The notes: a model not told the origin generated them from the sequence alone. A DNA stretch of 64,000 bases from Pseudorhizobium flavum (GCF_902502825.2 NZ_LR723670.1:620001-684000), one strand, 5' to 3'; positions 8,725 to 17,603 are shown, counted from the first letter of the stretch. Program-made: numbers and translations.

Positions 8725-9813
8725 TCACTCGTCAGCGCCGATTCGGGCCGGCGCCGACTTCCGATAAATCCACCAATCCTTATGGTGCTCTCCTAGCATC
8801 CTATCATGAAACAGGATGGCTTGATTTCTCCCGAGCTGCTTGGCTTTGTATAGGGCAACGTCCGCAGCGCGAAAAAGATCTTCCGGGCCGGGCGCTTGAG
8901 AAGCAAAGGCAACGCCAAGCGATACGGTGACCGTTCCCAGATCAAAGCCGATGCGAGAGTTTGTGAACTTTCGCCTTGCGATAGTCGTGCACAGCTTGCG
9001 GCAGAATGTCATTACTTCGTCGCGCGACCATCCTTTCAAGACAAGCCCGAACTCTTCGCCGCCGGTTCGAGCCACGAAAGTTGTCTTCGGCGCTGCTGCG
9101 CGGAGGACGCGTCCAACCGTTACCAGCACCTGGTCCCCTATCGGATGGCCGTAGCTATCATTGACCTTCTTGAAGTGATCGACATCTGCCATGACCAGTG
9201 CTGTGAGGGGAAGAGCAGTAGCTCCTCCATAAACGTCCGCCAGCTCCTCGTCGAAAGCGCGTCGATTGGCCAGCCCGGTAAGGGAGTCGGTGTTGGCGGC
9301 CTTCTTGTATTTCTCGAGTTGCTCATAGACTTCTGCCAGTTCCGCCGAGGTGCAGTCGACATGCCGGACCGTGGTCTTCCCCTGTGAGATCGTCTCACCG
9401 GTAGCCGTACTGAGCGCACCGACCACGCCCTTCACCATTTCGGCGGTTTGTGCGCTGACGTTAGCAAGTCGGCCGGACGCTTCGCCCAAGAGATCATTGT
9501 AGCTTTCGAGAACCACCTGTTGTCGTTGTATCTGCGAGATCACGCCGCACAACTGGTCCGACAATCGCTCATTTAACTCCCGGAAGAATTGGATGGTGCC
9601 AAGCCCCATCTCTGTCGCAGCCAGTTCGTCTAGTTCTGGCTGCGTCGGACTCGACCCAAGCATGGCAAGTTTCTCTGCCAATGCGGTTTTGGAGCCGACA
9701 TATGCTTCATAGAAGAGATGATAGTTACGTGGTATGGGTGCGACGCCGACCGATCGCATCGCTTTGATCACCACTGCGGCGGCATCGAAGGTGTTGCCGA
9801 GCTCGACGTTCAT
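8725..9813 (-). CDS. GGDEF diguanylate cyclase
   Basis: The 362-residue protein starts at ATG 9813 (MNVELGNTFDAA). Residues 1-165 are helical with no membrane segment. The GGDEF domain covers about 175-335 with TDSLTGLANRRAFDEEL, the metal site DVDHFKKVND, and the active loop RTGGEEFGLV. No RxxD inhibitory site is seen five residues before the loop, so product inhibition of that kind is not predicted. It would make cyclic di-GMP from two GTP in the cytoplasm and so affect motility and surface attachment. It is transcribed alone. Confidence 0.9.
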   Translation of the reverse strand: MNVELGNTFDAAAVVIKAMRSVGVAPIPRNYHLFYEAYVGSKTALAEKLAMLGSSPTQPELDELAATEMGLGTIQFFRELNERLSDQLCGVISQIQRQQVVLESYNDLLGEASGRLANVSAQTAEMVKGVVGALSTATGETISQGKTTVRHVDCTSAELAEVYEQLEKYKKAANTDSLTGLANRRAFDEELADVYGGATALPLTALVMADVDHFKKVNDSYGHPIGDQVLVTVGRVLRAAAPKTTFVARTGGEEFGLVLKGWSRDEVMTFCRKLCTTIARRKFTNSRIGFDLGTVTVSLGVAFASQAPGPEDLFRAADVALYKAKQLGRNQAILFHDRMLGEHHKDWWIYRKSAPARIGADE

Positions 9814-9960
9814 TATCAATTCTTCTATGTCTACGTGAAAACCGCTTCAGATACTCACTTATGGGCAGTTAAAATTTTATGGAAATCTTCGCCCTTAGGG
9901 CGCGCGAGCATCTGGAGAGACATCCGTGATCCGCATATCCCGGCTTTCCTAACCAGAGTT

Positions 9961-10164
9961 CTATTGGACCTTCTTGTCCCTGACCTGCAGGGTCGACGTG
10001 AACAACCTCGATACATCCGGCGGCTTATCCCATTCGCCTTCGGGAGTGCAACAAGGGCAGGGCATACCGGGAGCACCGCAGCTGCAGGCCTTCGGGCCGT
10101 TCCACAGTTTGCGTGGATGTGCCTCGCAGACGAAGCCGGTGTTGTCGCAGGTCTTGCACTCCAT
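9961..10164 (-). CDS. small Cys-rich phage-associated protein
   Basis: The 67-residue product (ATG 10164, MECKTCDNTGFVCEAHP) contains paired cysteines, CKTC ... CSC ... CPCC, suggesting a zinc-ribbon fold. Similar small Cys-rich proteins are common beside lysis genes in rhizobial prophages. An upstream extension would add a hydrophobic segment but overlap the endolysin gene, so the ATG at 10164 is preferred. Function unknown. Confidence 0.55.
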   Translation of the reverse strand: MECKTCDNTGFVCEAHPRKLWNGPKACSCGAPGMPCPCCTPEGEWDKPPDVSRLFTSTLQVRDKKVQ

Positions 10165-10213
10165 CGGCTGAGCATAGCCGAAGATTGAACCCCAGAAAAT
10201 TGGGAGAAATGCA

Positions 10214-10901
10214 ATGAAGATGAGCACCGAAGGGCTGATCGCCCTGATCGGCCACGAAGGCATTGTGCGCTCGCGCTACAAGGATTCCGTCGGCGTCTGG
10301 ACGATCGGTGTCGGCCACACCGCCGCGGCCGGCGGGCTGAACCCGGCGACGTACAGCGGCGCGCTGACCATGCAGGAGGTGATCGACCTCCTGCGCAAGG
10401 ACATTGCGAAGTATGAGGCAGATGTGGACCGGGCCGTTGCCGTGCCTCTGAAGCAGCACGAGTTCGATGCGCTGGTGAGCTTCCACTTCAACACTGGAGC
10501 CATCGGCAGGGCTTCCTTCGTCAAGAAGCTGAACGCTGGTGACCGGGTAGGGGCAATGAAGGGAATGATGGACTGGCGCAAGCCGCCGGAGATCATCCCT
10601 CGCCGCACGGCTGAACGGGACCTGTTCCAGACCGGCATCTATCCCGAGCCTTATGCGACGGAATACCCGGCCGACCACAACGGTAGGGTTTTGTGGAGCA
10701 AGGGCAAGCGCGTGAACGTGCGGGAGCCTCTCAGTCGGTGGCCATTCCGACGCAGAAACCTCGTCCGGACGCTCCTGCGGCCGAAACCAAGCCGGTTCCG
10801 ACTGCATCGAGCGGAGCAAAAAGGCACTGGTTGCCTTTGTCGCCGCCGCTGCGGCTGCTGTGGGTGCCTGGGTCTCCGATCTCTTCCAAGGATGGTTCTA
10901 A
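10214..10901 (+). pseudogene. phage endolysin (GH24 lysozyme), frameshifted C-terminus
   Basis: Residues 1-150 form a complete T4-type lysozyme domain with the triad E15, D24, T30 (GHEGIVRSRYKDSVGVWTIGV), which would cut the glycan chains of peptidoglycan. The tail is broken: after VNVRE the correct reading moves to another frame (SVAIPTQKPRPDAPAAETKP) and then to a third (KKALVAFVAAAAAAVGAWV, then LFQGWF and a stop at 10899-10901), which would have been a C-terminal membrane helix. The uncorrected frame runs on to 11089 through the HNH gene antisense. The catalytic domain may still fold. Confidence 0.75.
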
Positions 10902-11560
10902 TCGTCTGGGACGTGTCTCCAATGCTTCCGCAGCTTTATGTTGGAGACCGTTTGCCTGCTGACGTCAAAGTCAGCTGCAATCTTCGACTGCACCCTGTCG
11001 TCCTTGCGAATGGCCCTGATGTCATCCGGAGTGAGGTGGGTCTTGTGGTGCCTCTGGCCCAGCGCCCCGAACTGACGGCGCAGCCGTAACTTTTCCGGCA
11101 GGTTGTCAGCCACGACATGAGACCAGCGCACGCCACGCTGGATCATGCTGATGTAGCGGCTGGAGACATTGTAGCGCCTTGCCAGAACGTCCCGGTGTTC
11201 TTCGGATGAAAGGATGGCTTTGACATCTTCCTCGGTAAGGCGGGAGCTCGGGTGCTGATCTCCTCTCACGAACCTGTCTCGATCCTTGGCATCCCGATTC
11301 TTGTCTTCTTGTGTGCCGAGCAGGAGATGCTTCGGATTTACGCAACTCGGGTTGCCGCATCGGTGACGGACAATAAGCCCTTCGGGAATGGGGCCGATGT
11401 GGAAGATATGTGATGCACGGTGAGCAAGGATGTTCTTACCGTCGCCCCACCGCATGACGCCATAGCCAGACGCTTTTCTGGCGGCCTTCCATTCCCAGCA
11501 CTCGTATTCGCCGGAGCGGGTGAACTTCCCTTTGAACCGTTGAAACAGCTTTTCCAACAT
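10898..11560 (-). CDS. HNH homing-type endonuclease
   Basis: The 220-residue protein starts at ATG 11560. An HNH_3-type nuclease domain is seen at about 50-100 (LAHRASHIFHIGPIPEGLIV then RHRCGNPSCVNPKHLLLGT). The C-terminal half has two helix-turn-helix-like repeats, RYNVSSRYISMIQRGVRW and DFDVSRQTVSNIKLRKHW, typical DNA-recognition modules of phage-borne homing endonucleases. It lies antisense between endolysin and holin-like genes, as free-standing homing genes often do. The frame is intact. Target site unknown. Confidence 0.85.
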   Translation of the reverse strand: MLEKLFQRFKGKFTRSGEYECWEWKAARKASGYGVMRWGDGKNILAHRASHIFHIGPIPEGLIVRHRCGNPSCVNPKHLLLGTQEDKNRDAKDRDRFVRGDQHPSSRLTEEDVKAILSSEEHRDVLARRYNVSSRYISMIQRGVRWSHVVADNLPEKLRLRRQFGALGQRHHKTHLTPDDIRAIRKDDRVQSKIAADFDVSRQTVSNIKLRKHWRHVPDD

Positions 11561-11585
11561 TACCAATCGCTACGAGGTGACGAAC

Positions 11586-11826
11586 ATGGTGTCAACATTC
11601 ATCAAATCCGCCATCAGGTTCAGGACGTGGATCGTGAACCTGCTTTTTAGTTGTTGTCACGCTTGCGCCGGAAATCCTGAATTCGCCGGAGATCCTCGCC
11701 ATCGTTCCTCAAGCGTGGCAACGGTACTTTCTCGCCGCGCTCTTCCTACTGAATATCTGGATGCGGCCGCGACCGGCGGTGCTTCGAGGCGATCCGGAAG
11801 CGCAGGCAAAAAAGGCGGTGACATGA
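11586..11826 (+). pseudogene. holin-like membrane protein, frameshift in a T run
   Basis: ATG 11586 follows a GAGGTG ribosome site and encodes MVSTFIKSAIRFRTWIVNLL. At the TTTTT run (11644-11648) the sensible reading moves to another frame, giving VVVTLAPEILNSPEILAIVP and YFLAALFLLNIWMRPRPAV, ending with TGA at 11824-11826 that overlaps the next ATG (ATGA). Two hydrophobic segments and the place just before the spanins suggest a holin. The frameshift could be mutation or slippage at the homopolymer. Confidence 0.5.
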
Positions 11827-12104
11827 TCGGCTTCATCTTCTCGCCCATTGGCAAGGCGCTGGCCGCCGCTGTGGTGGCAGCGGGCGTTGTCTCCGGGGCC
11901 GTCTTCTATGGAAAGAGCGTCGGGCGTCAGGAGACCGCTGTGGAAGCGCTTGAACGCTCCGTCGAAGTTCTTCGGGAAAGGAACCAAACCGATGATGAAG
12001 TTTCTGCTTCTGATGCCGCTGATCTGTGTCGGTCTATGGGGTTGCTCGAGCAAGACCGTCTCGAATGCGTGCGACGGCTGGTCGAAGCTGACCCCCAGCC
12101 TTGA
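11823..12104 (+). CDS. Rz-like inner-membrane spanin
   Basis: The 93-residue protein starts at ATG 11823, overlapping the stop of the holin-like gene. It has an N-terminal membrane helix (FSPIGKALAAAVVAAGVVSG) followed by a charged helical region (TAVEALERSVEVLRERNQTD), the layout of an i-spanin that spans the periplasm as a coiled coil. The spanin call rests mainly on architecture and on the nested lipoprotein gene at 11992-12195. Confidence 0.65.
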   Translation: MIGFIFSPIGKALAAAVVAAGVVSGAVFYGKSVGRQETAVEALERSVEVLRERNQTDDEVSASDAADLCRSMGLLEQDRLECVRRLVEADPQP

Positions 12105-12195
12105 TACTTCGGTGATGATCCTGAAGACTGATCGCCCCTTCGCCAACCAGGTGGCTGCGCACAACCGGCACGGCGAGAGACAAGGTTGCTGGTAG
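11992..12195 (+). CDS. Rz1-like outer-membrane spanin lipoprotein, nested in another frame
   Basis: The 67-residue protein starts at ATG 11992 inside the Rz-like gene, in a different frame, with an AAAGGAA ribosome site upstream. It has a lipoprotein signal (FLLLMPLICVGLWGC) and a short mature part (SNACDGWSKLTPS ... HNRHGERQGCW). Such embedded lipoprotein genes are the hallmark of Rz1 o-spanins, which join the i-spanin to fuse inner and outer membranes at lysis. Similar small proteins occur in rhizobial prophages. Confidence 0.65.
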   Translation: MMKFLLLMPLICVGLWGCSSKTVSNACDGWSKLTPSLDTSVMILKTDRPFANQVAAHNRHGERQGCW

Positions 12196-12317
12196 GCGAT
12201 CCGATGCCCTGCCAAAACAGGACACCGGATCTAGCCAATCGCAACTACGGGATTGCGACGGCCTCCAAGTATAGTGCCACCAGGGCGTTGCTACTTCATG
12301 AATCCGTGGCTGAGGGA

Positions 12318-13283
12318 CTAGGTGTTCAGTCCCGGCATTTGATGGATCGGATTGATGATGAATTGATCCGGCTCTGAAGTCCACCGTTTGCAGATAAACT
12401 CGTATGGCGTGAGGCCCTTGAGTGTCTTGAGGCGGCGACCGAAATTGTAAGCGTCGATGAAGTCCTGGAGATGCCGGCGCAGCTGATCGTGGCTGTCGTA
12501 ATGGAAGCGCTTGACGGTGGCATCCTTGATGGTGCGGTTCATGCGCTCCACTTGTCCGTTCGTCCACGGATGGTTGATCTTGGTGAACCTGTGCTCGATG
12601 CCGTTCTCTTGGCATCGCATGTCGAACATGTGGGTCATGTATCGCGCTGTCGGCCCGTTGGCGTGGCGCGGCGGAAAGCGGAACTGGATGCCGTTGTCGG
12701 TGAGCACGGTGTGGATCTTGTAAGGCACCGCCTCGATCAGAGCGACGAGGAAGGCGGACGCGGTGACGCGGGTTGCCTTCTCGACCAGCTGAACGAAAGC
12801 GAACTTGGAGGTCCGGTCGATTGCGACGAAGAGGTAGAGCTTGCCTTCGGCGGTCTGCACCTCGGCAATATCGATATGGAAATAGCCGATCGGGTAGCTC
12901 TTGAACTTCTTCTTCGCCGGCTTGTCGCCCTCGACGTCTGGCAGTCTCGATATGCCGTGACGCTGCAAACAGCGGTGCAGCGATGAGCGCGTCAGGTGCG
13001 GGATGGTCGGCTGGAGCGCGTAGAGACAGTCGTCGAGCGGCAGCAGCGTATGCTTGCGGAAGGCGACGACAACCGCCTCGTCTTCCAGCGACAGCACCGT
13101 GGAATGGGCCTCCTTGGGCCCGGTCGGCACATCGGCGACCGACGACCGCTTCTTCCACTTCGCCACGGTCTTCTGGTTGATCCCGTAGCGCTTGGCCAGA
13201 GCCCTCAGGCTCTCTTGACTATGTTGTATCGCTCGACGGACCGCCTCTGTCGTCGTGGCGCTGCCGTGAAGAACTTGGCCCAT
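12318..13283 (-). CDS. IS481-family transposase (copy 1)
   Basis: The 321-residue protein starts at MGQVLHGSATTTEAVRRAIQ (ATG 13283). It has an N-terminal helix-turn-helix (LAKRYGINQKTVAKWKKR) and an rve DDE core: FHIDIAEV, LTDNGIQF and NGQVERMNR supply D, D and E. The protein is identical to copy 2 at 31717-32682. The stop codon TAG (12320-12318) lies inside the CTAG target sequence rather than inside the element. Confidence 0.92.
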   Translation of the reverse strand: MGQVLHGSATTTEAVRRAIQHSQESLRALAKRYGINQKTVAKWKKRSSVADVPTGPKEAHSTVLSLEDEAVVVAFRKHTLLPLDDCLYALQPTIPHLTRSSLHRCLQRHGISRLPDVEGDKPAKKKFKSYPIGYFHIDIAEVQTAEGKLYLFVAIDRTSKFAFVQLVEKATRVTASAFLVALIEAVPYKIHTVLTDNGIQFRFPPRHANGPTARYMTHMFDMRCQENGIEHRFTKINHPWTNGQVERMNRTIKDATVKRFHYDSHDQLRRHLQDFIDAYNFGRRLKTLKGLTPYEFICKRWTSEPDQFIINPIHQMPGLNT

Positions 13284-13340
13284 AGTGCATCCCTCCATTC
13301 ATGCGAAAAGAGTGCACCATCAAAGTCTGGGATCAAACAC
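12322..13340 (-). mobile_element. IS481-family insertion sequence, copy 1 (1019 bp)
   Basis: Ends GTGTTCAGTCCCGGC and GTGTTTGATCCCAGAC (reverse complement) form imperfect inverted repeats. CTAG flanks both sides (12318-12321 and 13341-13344), matching the known CTAG-centred target preference of IS481. The element splits the acetyltransferase-like fragment. Confidence 0.88.
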
Positions 13341-13431
13341 CTAGCGTCGGCACAGGATTGTGTATCGCGAGTTCTTTCCAAGCATCGCCAATGTCTTCCA
13401 GGCGAGATACGTCTTTGATGACTTCCAGCAT

Positions 13432-13834
13432 TTTGACCCCCTTCCTTTGTTGCCACATAGAAACACATTATTGCTCTATTTTGAAAAAGTATTGGAAGTA
13501 ACGGTTAATGCGAGCCGGCAGCTATTCCGACTGTCTGGTAATCAGCTGGTAGATAGTCTTGCCCTGCTGTCAGTACGGGCAGGCAGTGAGCTTGACGGAC
13601 GAGGTAGACCTGCATGGCGGCAGAGGGCGATCGGGGTGGTTGAGCCGCACGAAATGAATGCGATCTTCAGTCGCTTTTTGTGACCAGATCTCTCTCGATC
13701 TCAGGACCGACGGCTGGCGCTGTCATCTCGTCTGGCCAGCAGTGCAGCCGGAAGTCTGCCCGCCTAACCGAGACGAATATTCCATAGCATGCGCATTGAA
13801 GAGGGCCGGGGATTTGACGGACAGGAACGACGAC
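13432..13834. other. gene-free stretch
   Basis: About 400 bases without a convincing gene. Small frames here have no domain signals. It precedes a phage coiled-coil gene. Confidence 0.4.
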
Positions 13835-14199
13835 ATGAACGCGGTAAAGGCTCCGGCCTGGAAGTGGGAATGGAACCTCAACACGCTCGTGATCCTGATC
13901 GGCTTCGTGGGTGGCCTCATGACATGGGGCGCCACCTGGAACGAACTGGAGAACCGTTCCGCGGCAAATGCGCAGGGGATCGAGCGCCTCGACAAGCGGC
14001 TGACTGCCGTCGAGGCCTCCATGCGCGTGCTCGACACGCAGGAGCTGCGGCTGAAGGCGGTCGAGAAGCAGTCGAGCGATGCGTCGTCTCGATGCGCTCG
14101 CTCGAGACGACGCTCAACGCGCTCGGTACGGATATCCGCGTTGTGAAGGAAATCCTTCAACGGCTGGAGAACGGCAACCGGCAGTCACCGGACCGCTAG
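13835..14199 (+). pseudogene. phage-type membrane-anchored coiled-coil protein, frameshifted
   Basis: ATG 13835 follows CAGGAACG and encodes MNAVKAPAWKWEWN, a membrane helix (LVILIGFVGGLMTWGATW) and a coiled coil (RSAANAQGIERLDKRLTAVE). Near 14080-14100 the natural reading moves one frame to SMRSLETTLNALGTDIRVV and EILQRLENGN, stop at 14199. Proteins of this shape sit beside lysis genes in rhizobial prophages. The frameshift removes the last third; role unknown. Confidence 0.6.
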
Positions 14200-14294
14200 A
14201 GCCAGCCGAATAGCCGCGCAACGTCGACGCCGAAGCCGATCGCGGCACAGATCAGCAGCACCGCGAGCATCAAGAAGAGAAGCGCGTCCTTCAT
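14196..14294 (-). CDS. 32-residue phage membrane miniprotein
   Basis: ATG 14294 to TAG 14196 encodes MKDALLFLMLAVLLICAAIG then FGVDVARLFGWL: almost entirely one hydrophobic helix with a positively charged end. It is convergent with, and overlaps by three bases, the frameshifted coiled-coil gene. Placement in the lysis region suggests a holin or antiholin accessory. Clean codon use and a good signal support it, but it is short. Confidence 0.45.
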   Translation of the reverse strand: MKDALLFLMLAVLLICAAIGFGVDVARLFGWL

Positions 14295-14336
14295 CCCAGC
14301 CCCATGGCCTGCACGTCGTAAGCAAGCGCACATCGA

Positions 14337-14555
14337 TCATAGTAGGGGGTTGCCCACCTTTGAACATCCCTCCGCTGCGGCGATCTTCAGCCTGAGCGAC
14401 GGCAGGCACATGTCGCCCGTCCTTGCTAGCATGGCGCTCGCATCATACCTGCGGCGCATTCCGCAGGTCGTACATCGGAGGATGATCTTTCGGCCGGCAA
14501 AGTCTGCCAGGTGGGGATCACGTGGCTCATCATCTGGGCGCGGTTTTCGGCGCAT
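14337..14555 (-). CDS. small zinc-ribbon-like phage protein
   Basis: The 72-residue protein contains ADFAGRKIILRCTTCGMRRR followed by YDASAMLARTGDMCLP and AAAEGCSK. The CxxC plus later Cys residues suggest a single zinc-binding site. Similar short proteins are frequent in rhizobial prophage lysis regions. Function unknown. Confidence 0.55.
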   Translation of the reverse strand: MRRKPRPDDEPRDPHLADFAGRKIILRCTTCGMRRRYDASAMLARTGDMCLPSLRLKIAAAEGCSKVGNPLL

Positions 14556-14737
14556 GGCGTTCTCTCGTATCGAGACCGCCGCATCGGTGTGGTTGGCCCG
14601 CCGCCACTCGGGTGGACGATGAGATGGCTCGCGAGCATCATGCAGTCAAGATCCCCGGCGGCACCGTCCACACCGTTGTGCTACAGAATGGGCGTGGTGA
14701 TGGTTCTTCGCGGGCGTTGCCCCACCTGGCGCCCTCG

Positions 14738-15250
14738 TCAGCCTGACTTGCACTCGTATCTCTTCAGATACGAAACGACCCGCTCTATCCCCTCCAGATC
14801 ATCCCCAAACGCGCACATGGCAGAATAGCACGACGAGCACAGAAGCCCTCTGATTTCTCCTGTCCTCGAATTGTGGTCGACAAGGAGCTGCATATGCTTT
14901 GTCTTGCCGCTCTTCGCGTTCGGCGCGCCGCAGACGCCGCAGCAGTTCCCGTATTCTTCTTGTAGGGCCTGCAATTGCTCCGACGACAAAACGGGGGCGT
15001 TCTTTTCCTTCTCCCGTCTGATAACCAGTCGTCGCGCTTCCAGCTTCTTCTGATAGTAGCCCTTCCTCTTTTCCCTGCCGTGCTCCGTTTGCAGTCTGGC
15101 TGTTTGCTCGGCTGCGATGCACTTCTTGCAGTGGCTGCGGTATCCGTTGTGGTAGCCGTTCCCCCGCGAAAATTCTGTCAGTGGTTTTTCCACTCGGCAT
15201 TTCGTGCAGGTCTTTGTCGTGGTGCTCGACAGATCCAAGGGGCACTCCAA
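14738..15250 (-). CDS. recombination endonuclease VII-like protein
   Basis: The 170-residue protein has an N-terminal zinc ribbon (CTKCRVEKPLTEFSRG ... CKKC), a basic helical region, and a C-terminal endonuclease VII fold: CCGVCGAPNA, LLVDHNSRTGEIRGLLCSSC, then GIERVVSYLKRY. The DH pair and four cysteines match the T4 gp49 family, which cuts branched DNA before phage packaging. The start at 15250 is a TTG and uncertain; the first zinc ribbon lies close to it. The frame is intact. Confidence 0.8.
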   Translation of the reverse strand: MECPLDLSSTTTKTCTKCRVEKPLTEFSRGNGYHNGYRSHCKKCIAAEQTARLQTEHGREKRKGYYQKKLEARRLVIRREKEKNAPVLSSEQLQALQEEYGNCCGVCGAPNAKSGKTKHMQLLVDHNSRTGEIRGLLCSSCYSAMCAFGDDLEGIERVVSYLKRYECKSG

Positions 15251-15478
15251 GGATTGGAAGGCGGCTCACCCCGGTTAGAGGACGAAGTGAGCCGCCAAAG
15301 GGAGTTTCAATTGGCCTCGAAACTCGCCTCCCATCGTATCCCGTCCCTCTTTCCTGTCAATACCGCACGCCTTAACGGCTGTTCTGGCCTTTAAGAAGAA
15401 CTGCGAATATCGATAAAACTTTCGCCATTAACTAAAAGTTAATCCTAACGATTGCTTTACTCAAGGTTGAGTCGTAAG

Positions 15479-15513
15479 CTTTGTTGGCCCGTAGGAGAAC
15501 GGGATCAACAAAG
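15479..15513 (+). promoter_or_regulatory. leader hairpin next to the ribosome site of the DUF4214 gene
   Basis: CTTTGTTG (15479-15486) pairs perfectly with CAACAAAG (15506-15513), with CCCGT/ACGGG pairing inside. The 3' arm overlaps the start of the AAAGGGAGA ribosome site for ATG 15525, so the fold could affect translation. An inverted repeat TTAACT/AGTTAA lies upstream at about 15428-15442. Confidence 0.45.
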
Positions 15514-15524
15514 GGAGAATGAAC

Positions 15525-17603
15525 ATGGCCTCTATTCAGGGGATTTATGTTGCGTTGTTCGGCCGCCCAGCCGATCCCGCAGGCCTTGCTTATTTCAATG
15601 CAGAGACTAACAACGGTGCCGATCTGACCGCAATCGGCAATCTGGCGTCTACGGATGAATACCAGCAGCGCTTTACCGGTATGTCGAATGAAGAGATCAT
15701 CAACTCCATCTATCAATCGCTGTTCGAGCGCAATGGAGAGCCTGCTGGTGTTCAGTTCTATCTGGAAGAACTGGAAGCAGGCCGACTGAACATCAACAAT
15801 ATCGCCATTGCCATCCTTGACGGAGCCAAAGGCGACGATCTTGCAATGGTCACGGCCAAGATTGCTGCTGCAAATCTGTTCACAGCTTCGCTCGATACTG
15901 GTGCGGAGATCGATGCCTATGATGGCGCGTCTGCCGCTGCTATCGGCCGCGCTTTCATCGATGACGTTGAGACGGACGATCCCGGTACGCAGGAAGAGGT
16001 TGACTCTGCTATCACCGAGATAGTGACGGGTGAGAGTCAATCCCCGGATCAGCCAGGCGGTGGCGGTGGCGGTAGCGGTGGCGGTGGCCGGGTGCCCATA
16101 TTCACCCTGGAAGACAACGTTCTGTCGTTTGGCCGCGAAGGCGAGTACAGCATCGGGGTAGGCGTTATCCTGAACGGCGGACGGGTTGAGCGGATTGAAG
16201 ACCCGGAGGACATGCCTCCGTACATTGAGGGGCTTCAACTGGTCTTGCTGGTCCAGCACGGAGATGAGGTCGATACCATCGACATACTGAGCGACGGCCT
16301 TCTCAACGTCGACACCCTAAACCTCGTTCAGGATGGCACGGTGCTTGGCATCAATGCCAACGTCTTCAACCTGTTGTACGGCCTTGACATTGGAGACTTC
16401 ACATTCAGTGGCAAGGGGACCGTCGACCTTAAGTACGTCGATTTCTTTGAAGCTGATGAAACCGGCGGCGACTACGAAGCATCCGCCAACTTGGGCAACA
16501 TCATCAGCGCCCTGCAGGAAGACGGGGTGAACTTCACCGTGAATGGTGACGAAGCTGAAACCATCCGGGCCTTGTGGGAACTCTATGATGAGCGTTATGC
16601 AGACAACCCCAACGACGCCGTCAACAATGAAGCGCTTGTAGACCTTGGCCTACGTTACATTGAATATCTAGTTGACGGCGACCCGATCATGGACGTCGTC
16701 AAATACAGCGATAGCGAGGGGAACCCGCGCCTGCAGTCGATGCACGATAACCTCCTCGGGAACCTCAACGCTTCCCCAATTGGCTATCGGTTCGAAGGCG
16801 ACAAGGAAGCTGAGTTGCTCGCCAAAATTCCCGACGAGTTCGAAACCCGCCCAATCTATAGCGGGGAGTACAAGAAGCCATCGGAACAGGCGAACCACGA
16901 CGCTGTTCGCGAATTCGATTTCCATAAGGGATGGGACCGTCCCGATTACATCGACGTTGTCAGTAATGGCACCGTAGATGAATCCGGCCAGAACGCGAAC
17001 GATGGCCTTAACTTTGGGGACGGCACAAGTACATCGGCAGGCTTCGAGATCGCCCGTCACGAGGGCGCCGGTATTGAACTTGCTCTTAAGGTAGTCGAAC
17101 GTGGATCGAACGATCCGTATGACAACTACATTGATGCAGAGGATGGCGTTCGCGTATTCGAAGCCGACCCCGGCACAAGCTCCGCTAGCTGGGGAACACC
17201 CGCAAAGTGGAATTTTAACTTCTCAGTCCTTACGGACACGAATGATCACCCCTCCGACATTGAGGATTACGAGTTCGTCATCCGTCTTGACACCAACCCT
17301 GGCGCTGGCAAGAACTTCGTTGAGTTCACGCTCACCGATATAGACGGCGCTAAGGCCTGGGTAGGAGAAGACGGCGAATCCTTCTTCGGCGGTGATGAGG
17401 ATCTCATGACCGTCAACATGGAGCAGAACAGCGTCAACATCGGCTTCAACCAGTTGAAGGGTCTGTTCGAAGAATATGCGGACGGTGACGAAGGTGACTT
17501 CGGAGCAGGTACGTTTGATGTCGAACTCGTAGCTTACAAAGACGGCGTTGAGCTTGTCGGCACAGCGGTACGTGTCGAGGTGCAAGATTTCGCAGTTGCC
17601 TAA
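15525..17603 (+). CDS. large DUF4214 exported protein with unique C-terminal domain
   Basis: The start at ATG 15525 (MASIQGIYVALFGRPADPAG) is chosen over 15519 because the AAAGGGAGA site is spaced correctly and the paralogue at 42249-44180 begins the same way. The 692-residue protein has DUF4214 units over residues 1-160 (FGRPADPAGLAYF, FERNGEPAGVQFYLEELEAG), a Gly linker near 175-190 (PGGGGGGSGGGG), and about 500 acidic residues with no recognised repeat. No Sec signal is seen. The family is linked to type I secretion, so it may be a surface or secreted protein. A terminator follows at 17631. Confidence 0.8.
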   Translation: MASIQGIYVALFGRPADPAGLAYFNAETNNGADLTAIGNLASTDEYQQRFTGMSNEEIINSIYQSLFERNGEPAGVQFYLEELEAGRLNINNIAIAILDGAKGDDLAMVTAKIAAANLFTASLDTGAEIDAYDGASAAAIGRAFIDDVETDDPGTQEEVDSAITEIVTGESQSPDQPGGGGGGSGGGGRVPIFTLEDNVLSFGREGEYSIGVGVILNGGRVERIEDPEDMPPYIEGLQLVLLVQHGDEVDTIDILSDGLLNVDTLNLVQDGTVLGINANVFNLLYGLDIGDFTFSGKGTVDLKYVDFFEADETGGDYEASANLGNIISALQEDGVNFTVNGDEAETIRALWELYDERYADNPNDAVNNEALVDLGLRYIEYLVDGDPIMDVVKYSDSEGNPRLQSMHDNLLGNLNASPIGYRFEGDKEAELLAKIPDEFETRPIYSGEYKKPSEQANHDAVREFDFHKGWDRPDYIDVVSNGTVDESGQNANDGLNFGDGTSTSAGFEIARHEGAGIELALKVVERGSNDPYDNYIDAEDGVRVFEADPGTSSASWGTPAKWNFNFSVLTDTNDHPSDIEDYEFVIRLDTNPGAGKNFVEFTLTDIDGAKAWVGEDGESFFGGDEDLMTVNMEQNSVNIGFNQLKGLFEEYADGDEGDFGAGTFDVELVAYKDGVELVGTAVRVEVQDFAVA

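Larger units (their letters stand above)
12205..13431 (-). pseudogene. acetyltransferase-like N-terminal fragment split by IS481
   Basis: ATG 13431 follows an AAGGGGG site and encodes MLEVIKDVSRLEDIGDAWKE then LAIHNPVPTL up to the IS481 edge. Excising the element with one CTAG copy continues in frame as VPQPRIHEVATPWWHYTWRP. The pattern (a pre-helix with a Trp, PVPT, then PWW) resembles the start of BcsL/CelD-type GNAT acetyltransferases, but no catalytic region follows; the frame then enters sequence antisense to the spanins. Tentative. Confidence 0.35.

Noticed and set aside
10025..10819. 264-codon minus-strand frame over the endolysin
   Set aside because: Antisense to the GH24 domain, which has a perfect catalytic triad.
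12034..13158. 374-codon minus-strand frame over IS481 and spanins
   Set aside because: It is the out-of-frame shadow of the transposase with Arg/Pro-rich composition; the true gene is in another frame with clear DDE motifs.
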